Shown: positions 42,835-52,184, numbered from the stretch's first letter. The stretch is DNA of 64,000 bases from UBA830 sp038146925 (GCA_038146925.1 JAYQSP010000011.1:930001-994000); one strand, 5' to 3'. Program-made: numbers and translations. The notes: generated by a model not told the origin, from the sequence alone.

Positions 42835-44906
42835 GGCGTTTTCTCCCGCGTAAGCACGATATTGTTCTGCGCATCGAGGGCGGCAGACCATCCCGGCGGC
42901 ACGATGCAGGTGGAATCGTATTCCTCGACGATAACCGGCCCGGAGATTTCGCTGACGAGATCCGGCCGGTCGATCACCGGAGTTTCCATCTGCCCGTGCA
43001 CCGGCCCGAAATAGACCTGACGCGGGTCGGCTTTCCTGTCCCCGCCGCCGGAAGTCGCAGCCTTCCGGTCGGGCCGGTCTTCCGCGACACGGGCGATCAG
43101 ACGCAGCGTGACGCACTCCACGGCCTCGGCCTCCGCCTGATGGCCGTAGGTCCGTTCATGCTCGGCGCCGAAGTCGTCGGCCAGGGCGGCAAAGTCGGGC
43201 GTGCCGTCCGCCGACCGGCTCTCAATGGTCAGTTCGTGCGCCTGACCCGCATAGCGGAGGTCGGCGTAGCGCGTGATCGAATAGTCGGACGTCAAGTAGC
43301 CTTCGTCTTTCATCAGCGTGTTCAGATCTGTTTCCAGCGCGGTAAAGGCGGTCTCCATATCTGCCGGGGAGACATCGGCGAGCCGGTTCAGCCAGGCACG
43401 GCTGATTTCGTGTTCGACATCCGACAGCAAAAGCCCGAAGGCGCTGAACACGCCGGGGGTCGGCGGGACAACAACCCGTGTCATCTCCAGAAGATTGGCA
43501 ATTTCCGCCGCGACAACGGGGCCATTACCGCCGAATGCGAACAGCGTGAAGTCGCGCGGGTCGCGGCCGCGATAGGTCGATACGGCTTTTACTGCGCGGA
43601 CCATGGTGCCGCAGGCGACCTGGAAAATGCCCCAGGCGGCGTCCAGCAGATCCCGTTCGATCGGCTCGGCGATTATGGTCGCCAAGGCCTGGCGGGCCTT
43701 CTCCGCGTCGAGCTGCAGATCGCCGCCGACAAGATGGCCGGGGTTCAGGAACCCCAGCGTCAGCACGGAATCCGTGAATGTCGGATCTACGCCGCCGCGG
43801 CCGTAACACACCGGACCGGGCAGGGCGCCGGCGCTTTCCGGGCCGACCTTTACCAGACCGCCCCGGTCCAGCGACACGATGCTGCCTCCGCCGGCGCCGA
43901 TCTCTGAGATATCGATCACCGGCAGTTTGAGTGCGTAGCCGCCGCCCATCACCAGTTTGCTGGACAGATTGATCCCGGCGCCGACCTCGTAATCGCCGGT
44001 GCGCACGACCTGACCGTGCTCGACCATCGACGCTTTTGCGGTCGTGCCGCCCATGTCGAGGGTGATGATATTGTCCGCCTCTTCCAGCCGGGCGGCGCCG
44101 ATGACGCCCGCTGCCGGCCCGGACTCTACGATATAGGCCGGTTTCTGTGTGGCCGCTGCCACCGACATCACGCCGCCGTCGGATTTCATGATCTGCACCG
44201 GCGCGGTGACATCGATCTGCTTCAGGTGGTGTTGCAGAGAATCGAAGTAGCCCGTGAGGATGGGGCCGAGATAGGCGTTGATCACCGTCGTCGAGGTTCG
44301 TTCGTATTCGCGTATTTCCGGCAGGATGTCGCTGGAACAGGTGATGAAGACGTCCGGCCCCAGTAACTCGCGGACGATTTCCGCACTGCGCTGTTCGTGC
44401 ACCGGGTTGGCGTAGGCATGAAGATAGGCGATGGCGACGGCGGCGACGTTTTCGGCGGCGAGCCGCTCGCAGGCCGCGACAACGGTGCTCTCTTCGAGCG
44501 CCAGGCGGATTTCGCCGCGCGGGCCGACTTTTTCACGCACTTCCCGTCTTAGACGGCGCGGTACCAGCGGCGGCGGTTTGGTCCAGTTCAGCGAATACAT
44601 CTCCGGGATGCGCAGGCGCCGCAGTTCCAGTACGTCGCGAAAGCCTTCCGTCGTGATCAGCCCGGTCGCTGCGCCCTTGGCCTCCAGAATTGCGTTTGTC
44701 GCCACAGTCGTGCCGTGGACGATCACCTCGACATCGCCCGGATCGGCTCCCACGTTTTCGAGTGCCGCGGCCAGGCCGTCGGCGATGCCGCGCCCGAAAT
44801 CGTCCGGCGTGGTCAGCAGCTTCTGGGCATGGACGGAACCGTCGTCACCCATCAGCACCAGATCGGTGAAGGTGCCGCCGATGTCGATCCCGGCGCGGTA
44901 TTTCAT
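42831..44906 (-). CDS. Hydantoinase A / oxoprolinase A-type subunit
   Basis: This 691-residue protein is the ATP-binding HyuA-family partner. The N terminus YRAGIDIGGTFTDLVLMGDD holds the sugar-kinase-like phosphate motif. Other signatures are VIVHGTTVATNAILEAKG, VESGPAAGVIGAA and TLDMGGTTAKASMV. Its start overlaps the CoxL stop and its stop overlaps the HyuB start (both ATGA), so all three are translationally coupled. The substrate is unknown. Confidence 0.9.
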   Translation of the reverse strand: MKYRAGIDIGGTFTDLVLMGDDGSVHAQKLLTTPDDFGRGIADGLAAALENVGADPGDVEVIVHGTTVATNAILEAKGAATGLITTEGFRDVLELRRLRIPEMYSLNWTKPPPLVPRRLRREVREKVGPRGEIRLALEESTVVAACERLAAENVAAVAIAYLHAYANPVHEQRSAEIVRELLGPDVFITCSSDILPEIREYERTSTTVINAYLGPILTGYFDSLQHHLKQIDVTAPVQIMKSDGGVMSVAAATQKPAYIVESGPAAGVIGAARLEEADNIITLDMGGTTAKASMVEHGQVVRTGDYEVGAGINLSSKLVMGGGYALKLPVIDISEIGAGGGSIVSLDRGGLVKVGPESAGALPGPVCYGRGGVDPTFTDSVLTLGFLNPGHLVGGDLQLDAEKARQALATIIAEPIERDLLDAAWGIFQVACGTMVRAVKAVSTYRGRDPRDFTLFAFGGNGPVVAAEIANLLEMTRVVVPPTPGVFSAFGLLLSDVEHEISRAWLNRLADVSPADMETAFTALETDLNTLMKDEGYLTSDYSITRYADLRYAGQAHELTIESRSADGTPDFAALADDFGAEHERTYGHQAEAEAVECVTLRLIARVAEDRPDRKAATSGGGDRKADPRQVYFGPVHGQMETPVIDRPDLVSEISGPVIVEEYDSTCIVPPGWSAALDAQNNIVLTREKTP

Positions 44907-47284
44907 AGGGCTTTCGCTTTCTGAATGGCGTTCCAGACGCAGAGCGGCGTCAGCGGCATGTCGATGTCGTCCACGCCCAGCGGGCCAAGCGCATCGAGCA
45001 CTGCGCTGACCAGCGCCGCAGGCGCGCCAATGGAACCGGATTCCCCGCAGCCCTTGGCGCCCAGCGGGTTGTGGGTGCAGGGCTGGGATTCGTCCAGTTC
45101 GCCTTCGAAGTCGATCAGGTCGTCGGCGCGCGGCATGCCGTAATCGAGGAACGAACCGGCAAGTATCTGTCCGCTGTCGGGATCGTAGGCCGCGCTTTCC
45201 GTCAGCGCCTGGCCGATCCCCTGCGCCAGCCCGCCGTGAATCTGCGCATGGACGATCATCGGATTGATCACCGTGCCGATATCATCGACGACGTAGTAGC
45301 GCTGAAACTCGATGACGCCGGTCTCCGGGTCGATCTCGATTTCCAGCACGTGACCGCCGTTGGAGTAGGCGAAGTTGGACGGATCGTAGAATGCGCTCTC
45401 GTTCAGCCCGGGCTCTACGCCATCGGGGAGGACATGTCCAAGATTGGCGGTGCGCGCGATCTCGACGATCGACATTCCCCGGTCGGTGCCGGCGATCGAA
45501 TAGGTGCCCTTTGCGAACGAGACATCTTCCTCCGCCGCTTCCAGCAGGTGGGCGGCGATCCTGCGGCCCTTTTCGATAATCTTGTCGGCCGCAACCGCGA
45601 TGGCGGATCCGCCGACCGCAATCGACCGGGAGCCGAATGTTCCGGTGCCCATCTGCACGACGCCGGTATCGCCTTCGACGACCGACACATTTTCGAACGG
45701 GAGCCCGAGCCGGTCGGCGATGATCTGGGCGTAGGTCGTGTCGTGCCCCTGTCCGTGATTGTGGGTGCCGGCAAGCACCTGCACGCCGCCTTCGACATCA
45801 ATGCGGATTTCGGCGCTTTCGAAAAACCCGATCTTGGCACCCATCATGCCTGCCATCTTTGACGGCGCCACGCCGGAAGTTTCGACGTACATGGCGAGAC
45901 CTATCCCCCGCAGCCTGCCACGCGCTTCGCTTTCCCGGCGTCGGTTCTCGAATCCGTCCCAGTCCGCCGCGGCGAGGAGTTTCTCCATTATGTTGGGGAA
46001 ATCGCCGCTGTCGTAAACCGGGCCGATAGGTGTGGCGTAGGGCATGGCTTCCGCGGGTATCAGGTTGCGACGGCGAATTTCCGCCCGGTCCATGTCCAGC
46101 TTCTTCGCCGCGGCATCGGCCAGACGCTCGAGGACGTAGCATGCCTCCGGCCTGCCGGCGCCGCGATATGCGTCCGTCGGCACGGTGTTGGTGAAGACGG
46201 TCGTCACGCCGACATAAATGGCGGGGGTGCGGTAAATGCCTGCAAGCAGTGCCGAATAGATTGCCCCTGGAATGCTCGCGCCGAAAGTGGAGATATAGGC
46301 TCCCACATTGGCGAGGGTCTCGACCTTCAGCCCCAGGAAAACTCCGTCGTCGTCGAAGCCGAGCGTGGCGGTCGTCACGTGATCCCGCGCCTGAGTGTCG
46401 GTCATGAAGGCCTCCGACCGGCTGGATGTCCAGCGCACCGGGCGCCCGAGACGCCGGCACGCCCAGACGAGGATCGTTTCTTCCGGATAATGTTTGCCCT
46501 TGGTCCCGAAACCGCCGCCCACATCCGGCGCAATCACGCGTACGTCGCCTGGCGGGACGCCGAGCGCGTCCGTGATGGATTTCCGGATCAGATGCGGCGC
46601 CTGCGTCGCGTCGTAGAGCGTTGTCTGTCCCCCCGCCGGGTCGGGCACGGCCAGGCACGCGCGGGTTTCTATGGCGGCGCAGGCAATCCGGTTGTTGACG
46701 AGTTCCAGGGATACCGAATGGGGCGCTTCCGCGATCGCCTTGTCTGCTGCGTCGGTGTCGCCGCGGCCCCAGCTGTATATCCGGTTGCCGGGCGCTTCAC
46801 TGTGCAGTTGAGGCGCGCCGTCGACCAACGCCGCTTTGGAACCGGTAGCGGCGTCAAGCGGAACGTAATCCACGACGATCGTGTCAGCGGCTTCCTGCGC
46901 TTCGGCAACGGTTTCGGCGATCACGACCGCGATCGCTTCGCCGACATGGCGCACCCGTTCGCGGGCGAGACCCCACCGGGGCGGCTGCGCCATCGGGGTG
47001 CCGTCCGCGTTGCTCATGGTCCACATGAAGGGAATGGTTCCGACGCCATCGGCGGCCATGTCCGCGCCGGTCAGAATTTTGACGACTCCAGGCATCTGCT
47101 CGGCCGCGGCGGTGTCTACAGCGCCAATTTCGGCATGAGCGTGCGTGGAGCGGACGAACACCGCGTGGAGTTCGCCGGGAATGCGGATATCGTCCACGAA
47201 GCGACCCTTGCCAAGGAGGAATTTCCGGTCTTCCTTGCGCAGGACCTCGTCGCCGATAATGCCCGTCTCTACCGCACCGTCCAT
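44903..47284 (-). CDS. Molybdenum hydroxylase large subunit (CoxL / xanthine dehydrogenase type)
   Basis: This 793-residue protein is the molybdopterin-cytosine-dinucleotide subunit of a xanthine oxidase-family hydroxylase. It begins GDEVLRKEDRKFLLGKGRFV, contains DVGGGFGTKG near residue 250, the active-site segment DAYRGAGRPEACYVLERLAD (the AYRGAGR form, not the CODH form AYRCSFR), GQGHDTTYAQ and the catalytic Glu in GCGESGSIGAP. It has no signal peptide. Its FAD and 2Fe-2S partner subunits are not adjacent. It lies in one operon with HyuA and HyuB, so it probably hydroxylates a ring compound that they then hydrolyse. Confidence 0.92.
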   Translation of the reverse strand: MDGAVETGIIGDEVLRKEDRKFLLGKGRFVDDIRIPGELHAVFVRSTHAHAEIGAVDTAAAEQMPGVVKILTGADMAADGVGTIPFMWTMSNADGTPMAQPPRWGLARERVRHVGEAIAVVIAETVAEAQEAADTIVVDYVPLDAATGSKAALVDGAPQLHSEAPGNRIYSWGRGDTDAADKAIAEAPHSVSLELVNNRIACAAIETRACLAVPDPAGGQTTLYDATQAPHLIRKSITDALGVPPGDVRVIAPDVGGGFGTKGKHYPEETILVWACRRLGRPVRWTSSRSEAFMTDTQARDHVTTATLGFDDDGVFLGLKVETLANVGAYISTFGASIPGAIYSALLAGIYRTPAIYVGVTTVFTNTVPTDAYRGAGRPEACYVLERLADAAAKKLDMDRAEIRRRNLIPAEAMPYATPIGPVYDSGDFPNIMEKLLAAADWDGFENRRRESEARGRLRGIGLAMYVETSGVAPSKMAGMMGAKIGFFESAEIRIDVEGGVQVLAGTHNHGQGHDTTYAQIIADRLGLPFENVSVVEGDTGVVQMGTGTFGSRSIAVGGSAIAVAADKIIEKGRRIAAHLLEAAEEDVSFAKGTYSIAGTDRGMSIVEIARTANLGHVLPDGVEPGLNESAFYDPSNFAYSNGGHVLEIEIDPETGVIEFQRYYVVDDIGTVINPMIVHAQIHGGLAQGIGQALTESAAYDPDSGQILAGSFLDYGMPRADDLIDFEGELDESQPCTHNPLGAKGCGESGSIGAPAALVSAVLDALGPLGVDDIDMPLTPLCVWNAIQKAKAL

Positions 47285-47288
47285 TTAA

Positions 47289-48227
47289 TCACCGTCCCCC
47301 CATCTCAAGGATTATTCTGCCGCGGCTGTTGTCGCCGCGTTCCAGAATCTCGTGGGCCTCCGCCGCTCTCGATAAGGGAAGACGGCGGGAGACCTGCGGC
47401 TTCAATATACCGGTTGCAACGCGCGCTGCGAGTCTCTCCAGCGTTTCGCGGCGATCGTGTATCACGGCTTGCAGGCAATTCACGCCGTACTGCCGGCTGA
47501 CATCCTCGAACGGTGCCGCGATCAGCCACACGATAGTGCCGCCTGCGCGCAACACCCGGCAGGATTTTTCGTGGAGATCGCCGCCGACAAGATCGAACAC
47601 GACGTCCTGATCGCTCACCAGCTCTTCGAAATTTTGGCGGTCGTAGGAGATTGCCCGATGCGCGCCGAGGGACAGCACGTAATCCGCGTTGGCATGGCTG
47701 CATGTGGTCGTCACCCGACAGCCTGCGTCGCGGGCGATCTGGATTGCCATGCCGCCGATCGCGCCGGCGCCGCCATGCACCAGAATGTTCTGTCCCGCCT
47801 CGATGCGGGCGGTTTCCATCAGACCGATCCAGGCGCACACGCCCGCATGCATGATTGCGGCGGCCTCGGCAAAATCGATACCGAATGGTTTGGCTATGGT
47901 CATGTCGCGCGGGCGCGTCACCAGCTCGGCGTAGCTGCCCGGTTCGACATGCTCGGTGACGAAGCAAAGTTCTTCTCCGATTTCAGTCCAGTTGCAGTCG
48001 TCGCCGACGCCTATGACGACACCCGAACCGTCCCGGCCGGGGATCGTCGGCAGATCCAGGGGAAACATTTCCTGCAGGTGCCCGGCACGGACTTTCCAGT
48101 CGCCGGGGATGACGCTGGCGCAGCGCACCGCGATCAGCGCTTCGTCCGGCGCAGGAATCGGATCGTCCGCATCCACATATTCCAGAACGTCCGGGCCGCC
48201 GTAGCGGCTGTAACGGATTGCCTTCAC
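47289..48227 (-). CDS. Zinc-type alcohol dehydrogenase-like NADPH:quinone reductase-family protein
   Basis: This 312-residue MDR protein has SRYGGPDVLEYVDADDPIPA at the N terminus, IPGRDGSGVVIGVGDDCNW, and the nucleotide-binding ILVHGGAGAIGGMAIQIA near residue 150. It resembles quinone oxidoreductases of the zeta-crystallin type. It has no structural zinc cysteines. The stop is 4 nt before the CoxL start, so it is the first gene of the operon MDR - CoxL - HyuA - HyuB. Confidence 0.82.
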   Translation of the reverse strand: MKAIRYSRYGGPDVLEYVDADDPIPAPDEALIAVRCASVIPGDWKVRAGHLQEMFPLDLPTIPGRDGSGVVIGVGDDCNWTEIGEELCFVTEHVEPGSYAELVTRPRDMTIAKPFGIDFAEAAAIMHAGVCAWIGLMETARIEAGQNILVHGGAGAIGGMAIQIARDAGCRVTTTCSHANADYVLSLGAHRAISYDRQNFEELVSDQDVVFDLVGGDLHEKSCRVLRAGGTIVWLIAAPFEDVSRQYGVNCLQAVIHDRRETLERLAARVATGILKPQVSRRLPLSRAAEAHEILERGDNSRGRIILEMGGR

Positions 48228-48292
48228 GGGCGAAGCCTTCTTGTTCCTGTTCCACTGGCAGGGGCATCTTATCGCCCGGCCCGCAAAAGAAA

Positions 48293-48317
48293 ACGGCCGC
48301 CCCGGAAGGGCGGCCGT
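48293..48317 (-). terminator. Rho-independent terminator after the AsmA-like gene
   Basis: ACGGCCGCCC and GGGCGGCCGT form a 10-bp GC stem around CGGAA. On the minus strand it is followed by TTTCTTTTG, so it should end the transcript of the gene at 48340-49179, 22 nt downstream of its stop. Confidence 0.88.
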
Positions 48318-48339
48318 ATTGTCGGTTTTTGATTTCGGC

Positions 48340-49179
48340 CTATTTGCCGAAAAGCTTCTTCAGGCCTTCCTCGGCGCCCTTGGTGGCGTCCTCGAGACCT
48401 TTGCCGCCGCTGCCGCCGGTGACGTTTTTCATCGCGTCCTCGGCAGCCTTGGTTGCGTCCTTGGCCGCGTCTTCGACGCCCTTGGTCAGGCCTTTGACCA
48501 TGTTGTTGATGTCGGTCGCGCCGACCGCCACGGAGACCTGTTTTTCAATGGCATCCATGATCTTGTCGACGACCTCGGCAGGAGTGGCGCCGTCCTTGCT
48601 GTCTTTGCCGATATCCTTCAGCCGGATGGTTGGCAGGTCCGAGCCCAGCTTCTTGCCTTTGAGCAGCGGATGGCTGACGGACACCTTGCCGTTACTGATG
48701 ACCAGGCTTTCTATGACCATTTTTTTGCCGGAGCCATCGTCCTTTTTCTGTTCGGACGATTTCGACCCGCCGGCTGCTTTTTCGACATTCTTGCCGATGA
48801 CCTCGACATTGCTGCCACCGTCGCCGAACTCGTAAGTGATGTCCGGTCCGTCGATCGCGATGGACCGGATCAGGATGGTGTCTCCCGTCACCGACCCCAG
48901 ATCGATATTCATCGAAATGCTGCCGAGTTTAAACGCGGCATCCGTCTGGTATCCCGACGGGTTGCCAACCGTCAGGCCGGAGAGTTTGCCTTCGCCGTTT
49001 TCCGGCGAAAGTTCCACTTTATCGAGAGTTACGGAAACGCCTGTGTACTGGGGTCCGTATTCTTCGACCGCATCTTTCACGATCGAATCCAGATTCGAAT
49101 AAACGAAAATGACGAAGCCCACCACGGCGATGACGACGACGGCCAGAATGCCGCCGAAAATTTTGAAGCCACGACCCAT
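48340..49179 (-). CDS. Membrane-anchored AsmA-like periplasmic protein
   Basis: This 279-residue protein has one N-terminal signal-anchor helix (about residues 5-27, FGGILAVVVIAVVGFVIFVY), then a beta-rich region (VSVTLDKVELSPENGEGKLS) like the start of AsmA/DUF748 proteins, and a long Lys/Ala/Asp-rich helical tail with repeated AAKDATKAAEDAMK-type segments. It would face the periplasm. Function is unknown; AsmA relatives act in outer-membrane biogenesis or lipid transport. I chose the ATG at 49179 over a TTG two codons earlier. Confidence 0.65.
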   Translation of the reverse strand: MGRGFKIFGGILAVVVIAVVGFVIFVYSNLDSIVKDAVEEYGPQYTGVSVTLDKVELSPENGEGKLSGLTVGNPSGYQTDAAFKLGSISMNIDLGSVTGDTILIRSIAIDGPDITYEFGDGGSNVEVIGKNVEKAAGGSKSSEQKKDDGSGKKMVIESLVISNGKVSVSHPLLKGKKLGSDLPTIRLKDIGKDSKDGATPAEVVDKIMDAIEKQVSVAVGATDINNMVKGLTKGVEDAAKDATKAAEDAMKNVTGGSGGKGLEDATKGAEEGLKKLFGK

Positions 49180-49269
49180 GTTCAAAAACTTTTCTAACTG
49201 TCTACCGCAGGATATGGAGTGTCGCCGGACACCAACAGTATACGCCCGCGTGGTGCCGAACGAAACGTC

Positions 49270-50439
49270 CTAGTCGGGCAGGCCTGCGACCAGGTTGAGC
49301 AGGCTCTCGTCGCTGCCCCGCGGGCCGAGAATCGAAATGCCGACGGGGCCCGTTGCGGTCGCGAGCGGCAGGCTGATCTGGGGACAGCCCGACAACCCGG
49401 CGGGGCAGGTCAGTCCCATCGTGCGGGCGCGGAAATCCTCGACTTCCGCGTCGGTAGCGTCCCTCTTAGGGCTGACCGGTGCCGTCGGCATGATCAGCAC
49501 GGTTCTGCCGTCGCCCAGCAGGCTGTCCATCCGGTTTCGCGCGATATCGCGGACCGGCTGGTGTTCCGCACGATGCGCATCGGTCAGGGTGGCGGCGTAG
49601 GCGAATCGTTCTTTGACGCCGGGGCCGAACGCGGGATTGTTGTCCGTCACCCACTCGGCGTGATTTCCCCAGATTTCGAGTGCTTGCAGATGTCGGAAAG
49701 CATCGAACCAGCGGTTGAGCCCTTCCAGCGCAATTTCAAGCCGTTCGGTTTCCAGCCCCAGCCGTTCGATGAGGTTTGCTGCCGCAATTTCCGCGGCCGT
49801 TCGTTCCAGGTCCGGAAGCCGGGCGAATGCATCTTCGGCAACGATGGCGCGTGCCGGATTTATGCCTTCCGCCGCTCCCTGCAACAGGACGGGGCCGATG
49901 GCATCGAATAAAGCTGCGTCCCGGGCGAACCAGCCGACGACGTCGAACGATCCTGCCAGTGGCGCGACGCCCGAATCGTCGACCCGGCCATGGGTCGGGC
50001 GGATACCGTAGATCGCCGAAAAGCTGGCGGGGCATCTGACCGACCCGCCGCAGTCCGTGCCCAGCGCGAAATCGACCAGCCCGCCCGCGACGGCGGCGGC
50101 AGAACCGGAAGACGATCCGCCGACCGCGCGGTCGGGCGCTGCGGGGTTAACGGGCGCGCCGTAATGGGCGTTGTCGCCTGCCAGGCTGTAACACATCTCG
50201 TCGCAGACGGTCTTCCCGTCGAGAGAGGCGCCTGCGCCCAGAAGCAGGTCGACCGCGGCGGCGTGTTTGACCGGCAGGGGGTGGGTCTGCGGCCACAGGG
50301 GTTGTCCGTTGCTGGTCGGGTGACCCGCAATGTCGAACACGTCCTTGGCGGCGAAGGTTTTACCTGCCAGCGGTCCCGTTTCTTTTCCGTCGATCTTCAG
50401 CCGGTCACCCGGCATGAATGCATCGTAATCGTTTTCCAT
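49270..50439 (-). CDS. Amidase (amidase signature family)
   Basis: This 389-residue hydrolase shows the Ser-cisSer-Lys amidase signature: Lys in FAAKDVFDIAG near residue 32, and GGSSSGSAAAVAGGLVDFAL near 107 with ALGTDCGGSVRCPASF containing the nucleophilic Ser. It hydrolyses a carboxamide to acid plus ammonia, probably in the cytosol. The ATG at 50439 gives the family N terminus; a longer frame to 50511 seems untranslated. It is shorter than most (about 450), as in indoleacetamide-like short members. Confidence 0.85.
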   Translation of the reverse strand: MENDYDAFMPGDRLKIDGKETGPLAGKTFAAKDVFDIAGHPTSNGQPLWPQTHPLPVKHAAAVDLLLGAGASLDGKTVCDEMCYSLAGDNAHYGAPVNPAAPDRAVGGSSSGSAAAVAGGLVDFALGTDCGGSVRCPASFSAIYGIRPTHGRVDDSGVAPLAGSFDVVGWFARDAALFDAIGPVLLQGAAEGINPARAIVAEDAFARLPDLERTAAEIAAANLIERLGLETERLEIALEGLNRWFDAFRHLQALEIWGNHAEWVTDNNPAFGPGVKERFAYAATLTDAHRAEHQPVRDIARNRMDSLLGDGRTVLIMPTAPVSPKRDATDAEVEDFRARTMGLTCPAGLSGCPQISLPLATATGPVGISILGPRGSDESLLNLVAGLPD

Positions 50440-50546
50440 TGATCGCGTTTCCCGAATCTGGTTTCGGTGAACATACCGGGCAGGGCCGGACTTCGCTACG
50501 GGCCCGGGCAAACAGAAAAGGGCGAGACGGAACGGGCAAAAATAAA

Positions 50547-50569
50547 GGCCCCCGCGCGATGGCGGGGCC
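50547..50569 (-). terminator. Rho-independent terminator after the cytochrome c' gene
   Basis: On the minus strand GGCCCCGC and GCGGGGGCC pair, with one bulge, around a short loop and are followed by TTTATTTTTG. It lies about 50 nt after the cytochrome c' stop on the same strand. Confidence 0.78.
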
Positions 50570-50621
50570 GGTTTTCGACGTTACCTCCCTGGTATCGTCT
50601 GCAGTGCGTCTGCGACGCTTT

Positions 50622-51152
50622 TTATTTCTTCAGTTTCTCGCGATAGGTGCGATGGCAGCCGCCACAGCCCTGTTTCCCGATCATGCCGAACTTCGCGCCG
50701 AGATCGCTCTTGCTGGCGCCGTCACCGGCGGCTTTGGCAAGGTCGGCGGCAAGCGACGCCATGGTCATCGAAACTTTTTCGAAGCCGGCAGCGTCGGAGA
50801 AAACCTCCGGCTTGGCGCCGGTCGCGCCTTCATAGGCCGCCATGCCCGTCCCTGCGGGGAAGAGACCGGGAATGACCTTCGCGATTTCCTCGATTTTCAT
50901 CGCCGCTGCTTTCACGTCAGCGGGCCCGCCTTCGTTCTTCTTCATGTAGCCGACAATCTTTTTCATGCTGCCGCTGAGTTCCCGCATGGCCATGCGGCGC
51001 TTTGTGATGACGGCAGCGTGTTCCTTGTTGCTGACCTTCATCTCCACTTCTTTCATCAGCTTGTTGCCGTGACCGTCGGCCAGGGCGGGAGTAACAGCTG
51101 AAACGGCGGTCAGCGCGAAAGCGCCGATTACCAATCCGGATAAAGTTTTCAT
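50622..51152 (-). CDS. Cytochrome c' (periplasmic haem protein)
   Basis: This 176-residue protein has a signal peptide (residues 1-25, ending PALA) and a single C-terminal haem motif CGGCH near residue 166, the hallmark of the four-helix-bundle cytochrome c' family. The intervening helical segments include RRMAMRELSGSMKKIVGYMK and FEKVSMTMASLAADLAKAAG. It probably binds NO or CO in the periplasm. The ATG at 51152 follows AGGAGG. Divergent to the LysR-type gene, with an inverted repeat between them. Confidence 0.9.
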   Translation of the reverse strand: MKTLSGLVIGAFALTAVSAVTPALADGHGNKLMKEVEMKVSNKEHAAVITKRRMAMRELSGSMKKIVGYMKKNEGGPADVKAAAMKIEEIAKVIPGLFPAGTGMAAYEGATGAKPEVFSDAAGFEKVSMTMASLAADLAKAAGDGASKSDLGAKFGMIGKQGCGGCHRTYREKLKK

Positions 51153-51256
51153 TTTCGAGTTGCCTCCTGAGAGCAAATTGTCGTTTACGGACCGGGCAGG
51201 TGAGGGGGACAGTAGCGATGTCACGGGCCTTTGAAAATCATGTTTTTTGAGACATG

Positions 51257-51279
51257 ATTGTCTACCATTAATTGACAAT
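51257..51279. promoter_or_regulatory. Inverted repeat in the LysR/cytochrome c' divergent region
   Basis: ATTGTC and GACAAT are arranged as an inverted repeat separated by 11 nt (TACCATTAATT). This is in the range of a LysR-type T-N11-A binding site and lies between the two divergent start codons (51152 and 51291), where a LysR regulator would bind. Functional only if the regulator is expressed. Confidence 0.5.
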
Positions 51280-51290
51280 TGGGGGCTGCA

Positions 51291-52184
51291 GTGGATCGCC
51301 TTACCGGCATGGAGATGTTCGTCAACGTTGTGGAAACCCAAGGATTCTAGGCGGCCGCGCGGCGGATGGGAATATCGCGGGCTGCGGTGAGCAAGCAGGT
51401 TCTCAATCTTGAAGACGAACTCGGCGCCCGATTGTTGAACAGGACGACCCGGCAGGTGAGCGTCACGGAACTGGGCGAAGCGTATTACGAACGGTGCAAA
51501 CGCGTCCTCAGCGAGGTCGCGGACGCCGATCTCCTGGTCCAGCGGCTGCATTCGGAACCGCGGGGTACGCTCCGCGTCAGCGCGCCGATGTCGTTCGGGG
51601 TTGCCCATGTCGGCCCCGCCATTACCGACTTTCTTATTGAGTACGGCGAACTCGATATCTCGTTGACACTGAACGACCGGTTTACCGACCTGATCGATGA
51701 AGGTTTCGATGTGGCGGTCCGCATCGCGCAGGCGGCGGATTCCAGCCTCGTCGCCCGCCGGCTTGCGCCGGTGCGATGCGTGATGACGGCGACGGAAAGT
51801 TACCTGACGGAACACGGGACACCCAAAATCCCCGAAGACCTGGCCGTTCACAAGTGTCTCAGCTACGCCTATATCGCGTCGGGGCTGGAATGGCCGCTGA
51901 CAGGACCCGGCGGGAAGAAATCGATAAAAGTCTCCGGGCCGCTGAAGGCCAACAACGGCGACGTGCTGGTACAGGCGGTCAGCAGGGGACTGGGAATCGC
52001 GTTTCTGCCGTACTTTCTCGTCAGAGACGCCATCGACAGCGGGGAGCTTGTCACTGTGCTGGACCGCTACAAGCTTCCTGAACTTTCCGTTTTCGCAGTG
52101 TCGCCACCCAACCGGTTCCCCGCCCGGAAAGTGCAGGCATTTCTGACATTCCTGTCGGAAAGGTTTTCAGACTCCGAATTCTAG
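51291..52184 (+). pseudogene. LysR-type regulator gene interrupted by an in-frame TAG
   Basis: From GTG 51291 the frame reads VDRLTGMEMFVNVVETQGF, then TAG at 51348-51350, then AAARRMGISRAAVSKQVLNL and a full effector domain to 52184 (297 residues in all). In LysR proteins this position is normally Ser in GFSAAAR, so TCG-to-TAG explains it. The internal ATG at 51366 would drop helix 1 of the winged helix-turn-helix. Everything else is intact. It is divergent to cytochrome c', with an inverted repeat between. Confidence 0.8.

Noticed and set aside
51291..52184. Pyrrolysine at the TAG of the LysR gene
   Set aside because: Pyl is confined to methylamine methyltransferases and a few others in pyl-containing organisms. 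The position is a conserved Ser in LysR proteins, so a point mutation is simpler.
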